Of a stretch of DNA of 64,000 nucleotides, positions 54,126 through 63,993 are shown piece by piece. Made by a program: the position numbers and the translations under genes. The notes beneath the pieces were generated by a model, which ran no database searches, was not told where the DNA came from, and saw nothing but the letters and a program-made list of their open reading frames with translations. Numbering within the stretch: the first letter of the stretch is position 1; every line of letters begins with the position of its first letter. The stretch covers positions 1,922,001 through 1,986,000 of the forward strand of contig NZ_QJHL01000001.1 in assembly GCF_003202405.1 (NCBI RefSeq). The letters are read 5' to 3'. The DNA is from Flavobacterium hydrophilum (GTDB lineage Bacteria; Bacteroidota; Bacteroidia; Flavobacteriales; Flavobacteriaceae).

Positions 54126-56039
54126 CTATAAATAACGTAGTCCTTTACTTTCTAAAATAGCGTTTAGTGTTTGTGATACGTGACCTAATTTTTTCGACTT
54201 TTCCGCAGCTTCAAGTGCTTTTTTAGGCTGATTTAGTTTGCAGTATATTTCGGCAAGATTGCAGACATACATTCCGTCTTTTGGATTACTCAGAATAGCC
54301 TTTTCAAAGCAGGAAAGAGATTCATCATAACATGATTGCAAATCGTAAAGACATCCGTAATTATTATACATATGTGCCAAAGCAGCCGGTTCATGCTGTG
54401 TTTTAGTAATAAAATAATCTTTTTTGGCATAACATGCTTCAAACCCTTCTTTATACCACAAAAGCCTCACCTCCAAAAAATAAGCAAAACCAAACCTCGA
54501 ATCTATTGCTTTAATTGTATCGCATTTTTCCTGAGCCAGATCGTATTGTTTGGTGGCAACTAAATCCCATGCTTCCTTATACAGGCTACGTTTTTGTTCA
54601 TCTTCATTTATATCCAGAAGATGATCTTCCATACTTTGTTTACGTTCTTTATCTATTTCAATTTTCCAATCTGTAAAATCTACTAACTTACCATTTCCAG
54701 TAATAGTGAACTTTAAATCTACGCTCGATGAATTCTCAAAAGCAAGGTCAAACAACACTTGAGTTTCCTGATTCTCATCAGTCAGTTTTTGAATGTTCCG
54801 ATAAAGTTTTTGTGTATCAATACGTAAAATCAGCCATCGATACAAATAATCACCTCTGTAAATAATTTCAAGTTTTTTAGGCAAGGCACTCATTATCGGT
54901 ATTTCCAGAGCGCTAAATTCGCTTTTGTATTCACTAAACGAAACATCAAACACTTCCAGATAATTATTACCCTTAAGTCCGGAAATACTCATACCCCAAG
55001 GAATCAATTTGTTCTTTATTAGAAAACGCTCCTCTATTCCACCAGACGATTTAATCTTGTCAATTAAATTCGAAAATGCTTTCGGGTCACTATAATATTC
55101 ATGTGAGTACCGATGAAATTCTATTTTTTTATTTCGTTCTTCTTCAGAAATAGCGGTCGGAATACTTTCCGGAAGATCGATTAAAACCATATCATCATTA
55201 AAAAGTCGAATTCCTCCATTGGTATGAATATGCAAATTTAGCGGCTTGGATTTTTTACCTCTTAAAACTGCCGAAACATCGGTAGGATATTTTTCCTGTT
55301 CAATAACCAGTTTTTCAAAAGGAAAAGGTACTTCGATATCATAATACTTATCTTCTATAATTGAATACCAGGACATAAAAAGCATATCTGCTTCAAAAGG
55401 CATATTTATCCGGCTGTAGAAAATATCTTCTTCTAAATAATGATTCCTGGAATTATCACTCTCCATTTTTTCCAATTCTTTGTCCGAATAAAAACATAGC
55501 GGTTTTTCTAATTTTATATCCGACATGGTACGATTTGACGAATTCACAAACTGAATACTATCAATAACTGTTAGCAATTCCCTGTCATGATGTACTGTTA
55601 GAGACACTTTTAGATAGGTTACTGCATTCGTTGTTTCTTTAAAATAGAATCGGCTATATTGAAAAATGTAATATAAAACAGGAACTCCTAAAGTAACTGC
55701 TAACCATATATAAAAATAAAGTTTATTAAAAACGCCTGTTTTTTGATAATTGACCAAAGCATAAACACCGTAATCAACAAATAAAAAGAAACCGGATGTA
55801 AGGGCAACACGAATTAAAAAATCTAAAGTTATATTTGTAGATGACTTGCCATAATAATAGAAATAAAAATTTCCAATAAATGAAATAATTATATTAAAAA
55901 GAACCGCAACGACAATACCAAAAAAGTATAACAATCCATAGCTAATAAGAGAAGCCATAACGATTACTGCTATCGGAAATGCGAATTCTGAACTAATATA
56001 AACTTCTTCTGTTTTTTTATAAAAACTGTAATTTTTCAT
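54126..56039 (-). CDS. Fusion of membrane/DUF2931-like domain with C-terminal TPR domain
   Basis: A 637-residue protein. Residues 1 to about 300 match the protein at 53093: four membrane helices, then MSWYSIIEDKYYDIEVPFPFEKL and KPLNLHIHTNGGIRLF. Residues about 300-480 form a beta-rich middle. Residues about 480-637 are TPR repeats almost identical to the C-terminus of the protein at 56093 (EAWDLV...QYDLAQEKC...YFLE...LWYKEGFEAC). So the protein looks like a splice of two island families, or the parent of both. Topology: soluble parts probably face the cytoplasm, which is uncertain. Confidence 0.7.
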   Translation of the reverse strand: MKNYSFYKKTEEVYISSEFAFPIAVIVMASLISYGLLYFFGIVVAVLFNIIISFIGNFYFYYYGKSSTNITLDFLIRVALTSGFFLFVDYGVYALVNYQKTGVFNKLYFYIWLAVTLGVPVLYYIFQYSRFYFKETTNAVTYLKVSLTVHHDRELLTVIDSIQFVNSSNRTMSDIKLEKPLCFYSDKELEKMESDNSRNHYLEEDIFYSRINMPFEADMLFMSWYSIIEDKYYDIEVPFPFEKLVIEQEKYPTDVSAVLRGKKSKPLNLHIHTNGGIRLFNDDMVLIDLPESIPTAISEEERNKKIEFHRYSHEYYSDPKAFSNLIDKIKSSGGIEERFLIKNKLIPWGMSISGLKGNNYLEVFDVSFSEYKSEFSALEIPIMSALPKKLEIIYRGDYLYRWLILRIDTQKLYRNIQKLTDENQETQVLFDLAFENSSSVDLKFTITGNGKLVDFTDWKIEIDKERKQSMEDHLLDINEDEQKRSLYKEAWDLVATKQYDLAQEKCDTIKAIDSRFGFAYFLEVRLLWYKEGFEACYAKKDYFITKTQHEPAALAHMYNNYGCLYDLQSCYDESLSCFEKAILSNPKDGMYVCNLAEIYCKLNQPKKALEAAEKSKKLGHVSQTLNAILESKGLRYL

Positions 56040-56092
56040 GATTTATGTATTTCGAAAAAAATATAAAAGTGATCGGTTTTCTGTGATGTTTA

Positions 56093-57088
56093 TTAGTTAT
56101 AACGCACGCCTTTACTCTCTATAATAGCGTTTAAAGTTGAAGATTCATGTCCTAGTTTTTTTGCTTTTTCAGCTGCTTTAAATGCTTTTTTAGGATTATT
56201 GAGCTTGCAATATAATTCGGCAATGTTGGAAACATACATTCCATCTTCAGGATTACTCAGAATAGCCTTTTCAAAATAAGGGAGGGATTCTTTATAGCGT
56301 AATTGCAGATCATATAAACAACCGTAATTGTTATAAATGCGCGCCAGTGCAGCCGGTTCGTGTTGGGTTTTGGCAATAAAATAATCTTTTTTTGCAACGC
56401 AGGCTTCAAATCCTTCCTTATACCACAATATTCTTGCTTCGAGAAAATAACCAAAACCATAATCCGGATCAATCGCTTTAATGGCGTTGCATTTTTCCTG
56501 TGCCAGATCGTATTGCTTGCTATGTACCAAATCCCAGGCTTCTTTCTCTAAGGAAAATTTTTGCTGGTCATCGTTTATGTGCTGTAAATTATCTTTTATA
56601 ATTAGGTTATTTTCTTTATCAATTTCAATTTCCGAATTGTTCTTTAATATTGGTTTATCAATGATTTTTGCAAAATCAAAATTATCTACATGGTCAAAAT
56701 ATAATTTTTCAACCAAATTAAAATGCTTTTTATTTTTATTAATAACCGAATTAATAGTGTCTATTACTTTTTGGTCACCAGTTCCAACTTCATTCGGCCA
56801 GTTAGGATAGAATCCTGAAATATTAATTTCAAAACTGCTTGAATCAATCTCTTCTAATACATCTTGTATATAACCACTATCATTGTTTTCAACAGCCTGT
56901 ATTAAAGCCTCATCAAAGTTTTCTTCATCAAAAATCAAATTCCCATATATATTGAGAAAAGGAACTGTTTCCATATTTTCATCCACAGAACTATCAACGT
57001 AAATAAAAATGATTGTTGGATTGTCTTCATGGGACACAATGTTTTTTAATGTTTTTTCTATTTGTTTAGCAATAATTAATTGACTCAT
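56093..57088 (-). CDS. TPR protein with a variable N-terminal domain
   Basis: A 331-residue cytoplasmic protein. The N-terminal 150 residues have no recognised domain and are acidic. The C-terminal 155 residues are TPR motifs nearly identical to the tail of the 54126 protein, ending STLNAIIESKGVRYN versus TLNAILESKGLRYL. It lies 53 bases upstream of the fusion protein on the same strand. Function unknown; the shared tail suggests a common binding partner. Confidence 0.65.
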   Translation of the reverse strand: MSQLIIAKQIEKTLKNIVSHEDNPTIIFIYVDSSVDENMETVPFLNIYGNLIFDEENFDEALIQAVENNDSGYIQDVLEEIDSSSFEINISGFYPNWPNEVGTGDQKVIDTINSVINKNKKHFNLVEKLYFDHVDNFDFAKIIDKPILKNNSEIEIDKENNLIIKDNLQHINDDQQKFSLEKEAWDLVHSKQYDLAQEKCNAIKAIDPDYGFGYFLEARILWYKEGFEACVAKKDYFIAKTQHEPAALARIYNNYGCLYDLQLRYKESLPYFEKAILSNPEDGMYVSNIAELYCKLNNPKKAFKAAEKAKKLGHESSTLNAIIESKGVRYN

Positions 57089-57136
57089 GAATGTTTATTT
57101 ATTTAAATTTTAAGTATTTATCTATAATTCGTCTGG

Positions 57137-58285
57137 TTATTTAATTTCGATAAAAACATCTGGATTTTCAATTGCTTCAGGTTTTGGCATTGGATCATAA
57201 GAAGCCTGAATCTCCGTTTTTTGTTCACCTGTTTTTTTATTTACGACATATTTACCAAAAGAATATTGATTTTTAAGATCTATAAAATAATCTTCTTCTC
57301 TCTCATAAATTGTATTTTCAAAACCGGAAGAAAACCCTCCAAAATTTTTCTTTACAAATTCAATTGCCTTTTTGTCTTTTTCGGTTTCAATATAAAACTC
57401 AGATTTAAAAAAGTCATCAAATGGTAAAATTTCAGTAGTATTTAAATTAACTGTTATATCATAGGAAAAACGTTTTTCCGGATCAGTACCAAACGGAACA
57501 TACCGTACAATCCTTTTAAATTCGACCAGCATATTTTTACTGTCACCTAAAACCTTAGTCTCATAATCCTCAAAATTTAATTGTAATGATGGCTGTCTTT
57601 TATTTAATAAAGCAACTGCCATATCAATAATTGTTTTTTTTGAAATTTCATCTCCTTTAAAAAGTTTAACCTTTTCCTCCCGATCATAAGTAGATTCAAG
57701 AACAGGTTTTATATGTGGTACAGAATACGTACCTTCCAGCAAGCCAGACTTGAAACCTGTTTTTTTATTTATAAAAAACTTGCTGAAGGAAGTTTTACTA
57801 CTGTTGCTTATCCAATAATGGTCTTCATTCTCAGTGATTGTAATTTCAGAGTTGGATTGTTTTGCAAAATCAGTTTTACTTTTAATAAAATCGAGTTTTT
57901 TTTTATCCTCTTCTGTGGGAATAAAAAAAGTAAAATTAAATACGGAATCAAACGGAAGAACTTGTTTTGTAATCAGGTTTACGGTAATATCATAATATTG
58001 ATATGGATCAGTATTTAGCGGAATAAAACGAATGTATCTTCTAAATTTCACTAGGATTTTTTTACTGTTTTGCCATGCCGTGCTTTCAAAATCATCAGAG
58101 TCAATTATTAGAGATTGCTGTTTTTCTTTCAGGATTTCTAAAGCGATCTCTATAAGTTCCTGTTTACTTTTCGACTTTAAATGTTCCATATTATATGCTT
58201 TTGTATGTTGGGCCAGAGAACTAATCGTGTTCAGAATCAAAATAAGCTTCATAAGGATAATCTTGGTTCTTCTGATTTTCTTCAT
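57137..58285 (-). CDS. Secreted protein with two copies of an unknown domain
   Basis: A 382-residue exported protein: signal peptide to about residue 26 (SSLAQ). The mature part has two homologous halves, about residues 33-195 and 209-372. Each contains a stretch IRFIPLNTDP or VRYVPFGTDP, then YDITVNL...LPFD and later F-K/Y-INKKTG. I do not recognise the domain. It lies 48 bases upstream of the TPR gene. Confidence 0.6.
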   Translation of the reverse strand: MKKIRRTKIILMKLILILNTISSLAQHTKAYNMEHLKSKSKQELIEIALEILKEKQQSLIIDSDDFESTAWQNSKKILVKFRRYIRFIPLNTDPYQYYDITVNLITKQVLPFDSVFNFTFFIPTEEDKKKLDFIKSKTDFAKQSNSEITITENEDHYWISNSSKTSFSKFFINKKTGFKSGLLEGTYSVPHIKPVLESTYDREEKVKLFKGDEISKKTIIDMAVALLNKRQPSLQLNFEDYETKVLGDSKNMLVEFKRIVRYVPFGTDPEKRFSYDITVNLNTTEILPFDDFFKSEFYIETEKDKKAIEFVKKNFGGFSSGFENTIYEREEDYFIDLKNQYSFGKYVVNKKTGEQKTEIQASYDPMPKPEAIENPDVFIEIK

Positions 58286-58296
58286 ATAAATTTTGA

Positions 58297-61119
58297 TTAT
58301 TTTTCTTCAATTACTTTTAAAAAATCAGCATCTGCCCAGTATTTTTCAAAATCGGTATCGTCTAAAAACTGCTGTTTTATTTTACCTAATCGAATGGATT
58401 CTTTAATATAAATCAGCATTTTTTCTTTTCTGCCAAAATGAGCAAATCCGCAGGCAAGATTATAAGCTAGTAGTACTTCTGATATCTTTTCTATTTTTTG
58501 AACTTCTTTATAAAGCAGGTCAAAATAAGGTTCATCATTTAGTTTTGTGGCTGCTATGATGTTATAAAACAGAGTACCTTCATTTTCTGAGTATTTGATT
58601 TTAGAATGCAAAATTTCAAAAACCTCTTTTGCGGTTTCATATTTTCCGGAATCTACTAAACCATACGTTTGAGACCTCAAATCGCTATAACGAATTTCTC
58701 CTTTGATTTTTAAAGCCACTGCTTTTGCTTTTTCAAGCGTCCATCTGCTATCTACCCAATGCCAATCGAGATAGTGAAAAAAAGAATATAAAAAACGGTC
58801 TATTTCTATATTATAAATCTGGTCAAAACTCATATCACAATGGGTTATCATGAAATTTTCATATATTTCAAGTTCTGACAAAGGGGTATTTGATTCGCAT
58901 AATTTTTTAATAATACGTTTTGCTATCTCAGTTACATCATAAGTATCAAAAATATTTTTCTCTAACTTGGCTTTCAGAAAATCAATAATTTTTTCAGGCG
59001 TTTTTTTATGATACTGAAAAATAAGAATACCCGGTAAATCGTTTTTATTTCTTTCTTTTATCATCAAATTCAGCAAAACTATCAAATTTGATTCGGGCAA
59101 AATTATTTCTTTGGCAGCGCTTGTAATCTTCTTAAAATCAGACTCATTAATATTTTCCGTTGTTTTGCTTACAAACTGGTCAATAGCAGCGGGAAAATTT
59201 TCTTCGTTTAGATTTTCCAATAAAGTGAGCCAGTTTTCCGGTTCTTTATTTCCTTCTTTATTTTTCAAAATCAAATTCTGCAATTCAGCTGAACCTACAT
59301 CACTTATTTGCTGTAATAACTGATCGAAATAACTTTTGCCATAATAAGTTCTTGCCTCCTTTTCATATTCAAAGAAAACATTCAGCAATTTCTCTTGTAA
59401 TTGCTCATCTTTTGCATTTTGAAAAGCGGGAATAAATAATTCCTCCATTTGGTCACCACCTTCACTATTCAGCATATCTGTCGATGCTTTTTTAAGAAGT
59501 TCATAAAGTGCTTCTGAAGTAAACTGAGCAAACAAATTATCGATAAGCTGGTCATGAACGGTGTAACTCCAAAAACGATGTCCGGCATCATAATATTTAC
59601 AGGCTTTATAGAATTTCTTAATGATTTTTTTTTGGGTTTCTATATTTTTTCTGGCTATTATTTCATTCAAAACAATCAGAGCTGCATTATAATTATCAAA
59701 TCCAACTGTTTTAAATGTCATTGCAAAAATGGTAACAAGTGTTTTATCAGAAAGATTTTTAAGGTGTTTTTGAATGGCTGCATCTAAAATTTCAATTTCG
59801 GTAATTTCCTCATCCCGTGTTTTGATTCCGAAAAAACCTGCTAAAGGATTTTGTTCTTCGTTGGAATTGGCCTTTACATGTTTGGATAAATGCAAAATAG
59901 CTTCTTCAAATTGATCAAGGTCATTTGTTTGCAGTTGAGCAATAATCAAATCCAGTTCAGGAAGTTTGTTATATTGCTCTCTTTTTTTCCATTTTTTTAG
60001 TATTTCCTCGTTAGCTTTTAACTTTTTTATACCCGAATGACTATACAATGGTGAAAAATCTCTGATATAATTACAGCTTCGAATATGCAATTCTTCCAGT
60101 GCTGCTAATGATGAAATCACAGCAATTGATTCGCTGTGACAACTGTATAGATTAAGTTTTTTTAAAGGCAAAGAATTTAAACCATCTATATTAATTAAAT
60201 CATAACTGGTTGAAAGATTGAGTTCTTCCAGCATTTTGAAATTAGAAAAACCATTACAATTCTTTAAAGCAGAATATTGTAAATTGAGTTTCTTCAATTT
60301 TCTTAATGGTAAAATAGGTGTGATGTCAAAAACACCGCAAATCGCCAGATTTAAATCTTCCAGATTTTCGAGCTTACCAATAACCTCCGGGATCGGTTTT
60401 AAATATATTTTTTCATTAAAAAAACTACCTGCAACATCCATATTCGCCCCATTAAGAGCACTATTTAAATTTAGTTTTCTTAAATTTTTCAAATTGCTTA
60501 AACTGTCCGGTAATTTAGCCAATGACTGTGAAATTTCTAAAATCTCCAGATTTTCTAATTGGGTTATTTCTTCGGGAAAAGTATTCATAGGAAGTCCTCT
60601 TAAATTTAATTCCGTAAGCTGTTTTAAATTCACAAAAGACTTTGGCAGATTTCCTAAACCACAAGACACTAAATGAAGGGATTCCAGAGATTTCAGGTTT
60701 TCAATTTCATCCGGCAGGTTTTGATTTTTTAAATGATCGCCCCAAATTTCAAGATATTTTAAATTAGGAAAAAGTGCCACAATATTTCTGGTATCTGCTT
60801 CTGTATTTTTTACAACAACATCCAGTTTTTCCAAATGAACCATCGGCTTTATTTTAGAAAAATCACAATAACTCCAAAGTATTAATTTCTTTATATGAAT
60901 TAATTTTTCAAGATTATCCGGAGTTTCAAATAAATATTCTTTCGAATCACCATAAAAACTTAATTCTGTAATATTTGGATACTCGTTTATCGCAGACGGA
61001 ATCTCTATTTTATCTGTATAATTATCAAATCTGATTGATGTAATCTCATTCAAATTCAAAAGCTCAGAAAAATTAAATTTTTCTTTTGATAAATCTATGG
61101 TTAACTCTTTTTCGTTCAT
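58297..61119 (-). CDS. Leucine-rich repeat protein with helical C-terminal region
   Basis: A 940-residue cytoplasmic protein. Residues about 30-370 are leucine-rich repeats (NLKQLTELNLRGLPMNTFPEEI, LENLEILEIS, NLRKLNLNSAL). The rest is helical, with long charged segments, and ends with LAYNLACGFAHFGRKEKMLIYIKESIRLG, a TPR-like closing motif. No catalytic domain is visible, so it is probably a binding scaffold. It is the largest island gene in the window. Confidence 0.75.
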   Translation of the reverse strand: MNEKELTIDLSKEKFNFSELLNLNEITSIRFDNYTDKIEIPSAINEYPNITELSFYGDSKEYLFETPDNLEKLIHIKKLILWSYCDFSKIKPMVHLEKLDVVVKNTEADTRNIVALFPNLKYLEIWGDHLKNQNLPDEIENLKSLESLHLVSCGLGNLPKSFVNLKQLTELNLRGLPMNTFPEEITQLENLEILEISQSLAKLPDSLSNLKNLRKLNLNSALNGANMDVAGSFFNEKIYLKPIPEVIGKLENLEDLNLAICGVFDITPILPLRKLKKLNLQYSALKNCNGFSNFKMLEELNLSTSYDLINIDGLNSLPLKKLNLYSCHSESIAVISSLAALEELHIRSCNYIRDFSPLYSHSGIKKLKANEEILKKWKKREQYNKLPELDLIIAQLQTNDLDQFEEAILHLSKHVKANSNEEQNPLAGFFGIKTRDEEITEIEILDAAIQKHLKNLSDKTLVTIFAMTFKTVGFDNYNAALIVLNEIIARKNIETQKKIIKKFYKACKYYDAGHRFWSYTVHDQLIDNLFAQFTSEALYELLKKASTDMLNSEGGDQMEELFIPAFQNAKDEQLQEKLLNVFFEYEKEARTYYGKSYFDQLLQQISDVGSAELQNLILKNKEGNKEPENWLTLLENLNEENFPAAIDQFVSKTTENINESDFKKITSAAKEIILPESNLIVLLNLMIKERNKNDLPGILIFQYHKKTPEKIIDFLKAKLEKNIFDTYDVTEIAKRIIKKLCESNTPLSELEIYENFMITHCDMSFDQIYNIEIDRFLYSFFHYLDWHWVDSRWTLEKAKAVALKIKGEIRYSDLRSQTYGLVDSGKYETAKEVFEILHSKIKYSENEGTLFYNIIAATKLNDEPYFDLLYKEVQKIEKISEVLLAYNLACGFAHFGRKEKMLIYIKESIRLGKIKQQFLDDTDFEKYWADADFLKVIEEK

Positions 61120-61130
61120 TTTTTTTCTAA

Positions 61131-62288
61131 TTAATCTTCATCCGTTTCATATACTGTATCATCTACGGCTATTTTTTGCTGTGCACGCTTTACAAAAACA
61201 TTGTCATTCTCAGCTCCAAGAGCTCTTTGTGTCGGGGTTAAGTTTCCGTTCAGCCAGATCATTCTCTCTGTTTGGTTTTTAGGAAGAAAATTATTTTGCA
61301 ACCTTTGTATCGCCTCTTCGTAAATTTCCCAAAGTACAGGATGCTGGCTTTCTTTCTGTTTTGCGATAAACAATGGCAATGCTTCTTTATGTCCTAAATC
61401 GGTTAAAGCAAAAACAGCGAACATCGGATTGCTGCTATCTTTACTATTTTGCAAATACAACAAAGCCTCCTGAGCATTTTTTTCTAAAAACCATTTCGCA
61501 TATAAAGTTTGTTTTACAAAGGCATTTTCCTGATAATGCTTGCCTGTTTTTGTAATGGCATTATTTATAACCTTGATATCAAAAGCAGTTTGAAAATATG
61601 TTAGCTGAATTGCAATAAAACCGGAAGCCTGACTCAATTCATAACTTCTTTTTTTCTCATTACTGCTAAACTTGTAAATATCAAAAACCAAATCGGCAAA
61701 TTGTTCCCTGTCTTCTTCTTTTAAACTGGAAATAGCTTGTACTAATTCTAATAATGTTGAGCCATTGGGATCTTTATTTGCTTTTTCTCCATATTCAATT
61801 TTTTCTTTTGCATAGGTTTTAGCATACTTAAAAGCGGAATTAAAAAATAAAACCACATCCTGTTTAAACTTTGGATTATAATAAGCCTGTGCCAGTGCAA
61901 AAAGAGATTGCCCGTTTACATACAAACCCTGATGAAACAAAAAGTCTTCTCCTTTTAGAAAATCGGTGGCGTATTCTAAAACCTTTTGAAATACTTCTTC
62001 AATGTCCAGAGCGATCATTACATCATAGCGTCTGTCTACATCATAATCTGCAATTTCAACAATTTCATTCGCCAGATTTTTACTTTTTGAAATCTTGTAT
62101 TCCTCAATAGCCTGATTTATATAATACCCTATTAACTGATTCTTAAATGGTAAGAAGGAATAATAATCATCAGTGTAATCACTATAGGAATATGATCTTA
62201 TTTTATCTACTATCAACTTATGCTCATGTGGATGTTTCTTTGCAAACTCAGCTATTTCCTGCGTAATTATTTTTTCAAAATTTTTCAT
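61131..62288 (-). CDS. HEAT-like helical repeat protein
   Basis: A 385-residue cytoplasmic, all-alpha protein. Repeated helix pairs (KNLANEIVEIADYDVDRRYDVMIALDIEEVF, NPMFAVFALTDLGHKEALPLFIAKQ) look like HEAT or ARM solenoids. No catalytic motif. It starts one base after the stop of the MORN-like gene and is 11 bases upstream of the LRR gene, so all are cotranscribed. Function unknown. Confidence 0.55.
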   Translation of the reverse strand: MKNFEKIITQEIAEFAKKHPHEHKLIVDKIRSYSYSDYTDDYYSFLPFKNQLIGYYINQAIEEYKISKSKNLANEIVEIADYDVDRRYDVMIALDIEEVFQKVLEYATDFLKGEDFLFHQGLYVNGQSLFALAQAYYNPKFKQDVVLFFNSAFKYAKTYAKEKIEYGEKANKDPNGSTLLELVQAISSLKEEDREQFADLVFDIYKFSSNEKKRSYELSQASGFIAIQLTYFQTAFDIKVINNAITKTGKHYQENAFVKQTLYAKWFLEKNAQEALLYLQNSKDSSNPMFAVFALTDLGHKEALPLFIAKQKESQHPVLWEIYEEAIQRLQNNFLPKNQTERMIWLNGNLTPTQRALGAENDNVFVKRAQQKIAVDDTVYETDED

Positions 62289-62289
62289 A

Positions 62290-63462
62290 TTATTGCTGTT
62301 GTGCTTTTAAAATTGATTCTTTCAAAGTTTCTAAACTCAATGTTTCTTTTTGGGAAACCACTTTGGAATCTTCGTATTGCGTGTATTTATATTTGTCTTG
62401 TTTTTCTTTTTCGATCAAAAATCCTCTCAACGGATTTCCTTTTTCATCCAGATATAAAACTGCATTCGTATTGATGCGTTTGTCCAGATCTAATACAAAC
62501 GAATAATCATTGTTGTCCTGATTTGAAAAATATGGAATGGGCTGATTGTTCATCACCAAAAAAACTCTGGAAATTAAATTAGAATTTGGTCCGTAAGCCT
62601 CGTTATACAATTTTTTATCGGTTTCCAGATTGTAATTCTGAGCCATTAAAACAGTATTATCGTTGAAGAAGAAATAGGATATAAAACCTGCTATTGGTTT
62701 TATTTGCTGAGAAATATCAGCATAACTGAAGCTATATTTTGTAATGAGTTTATTTTCGACTTCATAAACCACATTTCCATTTTTAGAGTCCTGAAATTCG
62801 ACTTTAATACTTCTAAACTTGTTATCTATTGCTTCATCTTCAACATTAGGCAGGCTTTCTTTATAAATAATATAACCATTAGGTAAAAATTTAAGTTTAA
62901 TTAATTCTGCGTAATGTACCGCCATGACCCAAAAATCTACATTTGTGATTTTACCGTCCTTGTAATATTCTGAAGCTAAAAGATGCGCATCTTCTAAACG
63001 GAACTCTTCCTTATGAACCAATCCGTTCTCTAGTTTGTTGTTTTGATACGTTGTTTTAATGAATTTTAAATTGAATTCCTGACCTTCATTACTTATTAAA
63101 TCTAGTAATGAACAAGTATATTGAGCTATGAATCTTCCGTTTTGATAATAATCTATCAACGGAATTTCAAATTCGTTTCTATAAACAAAGTGTCCTTCAA
63201 AAGGTTTTCCTTCCTGATATTTCCCAACCAATTCTCTTTTCCCTTCTAAAAAATAACGGTAATTTGTTTCCTCTATTAGTTTTCCATCTTTGTATAAATG
63301 TTTGTATTCTGTCTTTTCATCATAAGAAGTATGAATTAATTCACCCTCACGTTGTCCTGCATTGTTCAGTTTTTCCTGATCGTATTTGTATTCCATATTT
63401 TTATTCTGTGCGTTCATAATGATATTTCCAAAAAGCAAAAAGAGTAAAATGATATTCTTCAT
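62290..63462 (-). CDS. Secreted MORN-repeat-like protein
   Basis: A 390-residue exported protein with a signal peptide (MKNIILLFLLFGNIIMNAQ). The N-terminal part has short repeats in the pattern Y-K-D-G-K-L-I-E and GKYQEGKPFEGHFVY, as in MORN or YwqK-type proteins that are often annotated as antitoxin or immunity partners. The C-terminal half (about 200-390) is beta-rich, with no recognised domain. It is followed by the HEAT-like gene with one base between them. Confidence 0.6.
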   Translation of the reverse strand: MKNIILLFLLFGNIIMNAQNKNMEYKYDQEKLNNAGQREGELIHTSYDEKTEYKHLYKDGKLIEETNYRYFLEGKRELVGKYQEGKPFEGHFVYRNEFEIPLIDYYQNGRFIAQYTCSLLDLISNEGQEFNLKFIKTTYQNNKLENGLVHKEEFRLEDAHLLASEYYKDGKITNVDFWVMAVHYAELIKLKFLPNGYIIYKESLPNVEDEAIDNKFRSIKVEFQDSKNGNVVYEVENKLITKYSFSYADISQQIKPIAGFISYFFFNDNTVLMAQNYNLETDKKLYNEAYGPNSNLISRVFLVMNNQPIPYFSNQDNNDYSFVLDLDKRINTNAVLYLDEKGNPLRGFLIEKEKQDKYKYTQYEDSKVVSQKETLSLETLKESILKAQQQ

Positions 63463-63474
63463 TTGAAACCGGTG

Positions 63475-63993
63475 TTAAAAAATATTGTTTATTTTGACAG
63501 ACCATCCATCACCATTATTTCGGTCGCGAAGATGATCTGCATTTCCAAAAATGACGACTTCCTCTAAATCTTCCAGTCTTTCACTTTGCGGACAGATTGC
63601 TTTGATTTGTAAGTATCGGTTATGAAATTCGGGAGAGTCCTGTACTTTTAATTCTAAACCGTTTTTACTAAAGTTGATATATTGTATATTCTGCTGCCAG
63701 ATTCCTTCAGAAAATTGATTGTAAAGTATAAATAAGCCTGTACCCTGCCCTACGATCAAAGTTTCTCCAATCAATAAACAATTGTTATCCTGACCCGGAA
63801 TCAGACAATGAATTTTATAAATCTCCGGAAAATCAATTAGTATGTTTTTAAAAGATAAAATCGTACCACCGGCCGTAACCCTTCCAAATAATGGTTCTGA
63901 CAAACTTGTGACAGAATCTCCATAATCTAAACCGGAAAACCAAACACCATCCTGAATGGTTTTACCGTTTTGGGTTTTAAAAAACGGTACCAT
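63475..63993 (-). CDS. Hypothetical protein at the right edge
   Basis: A 172-residue beta-rich protein without signal peptide. It begins MVPFFKTQNGKTIQDGVWFSG, with no in-frame stop in the seven bases available before the edge, so the real start may lie further upstream. No domain recognised. It is 12 bases upstream of the MORN-like gene and in the same direction, so the island continues beyond the window. Confidence 0.5.
   Translation of the reverse strand: MVPFFKTQNGKTIQDGVWFSGLDYGDSVTSLSEPLFGRVTAGGTILSFKNILIDFPEIYKIHCLIPGQDNNCLLIGETLIVGQGTGLFILYNQFSEGIWQQNIQYINFSKNGLELKVQDSPEFHNRYLQIKAICPQSERLEDLEEVVIFGNADHLRDRNNGDGWSVKINNIF

Noticed and set aside
35344..63993. Prophage or integrative element
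   Set aside because: No integrase, transposase, tRNA end or phage structural gene is visible in the island.
35344..63993. Type VI secretion gene cluster itself
   Set aside because: No Hcp, VgrG, TssB/C or ClpV-like protein appears in the window; only immunity-type neighbours are seen.
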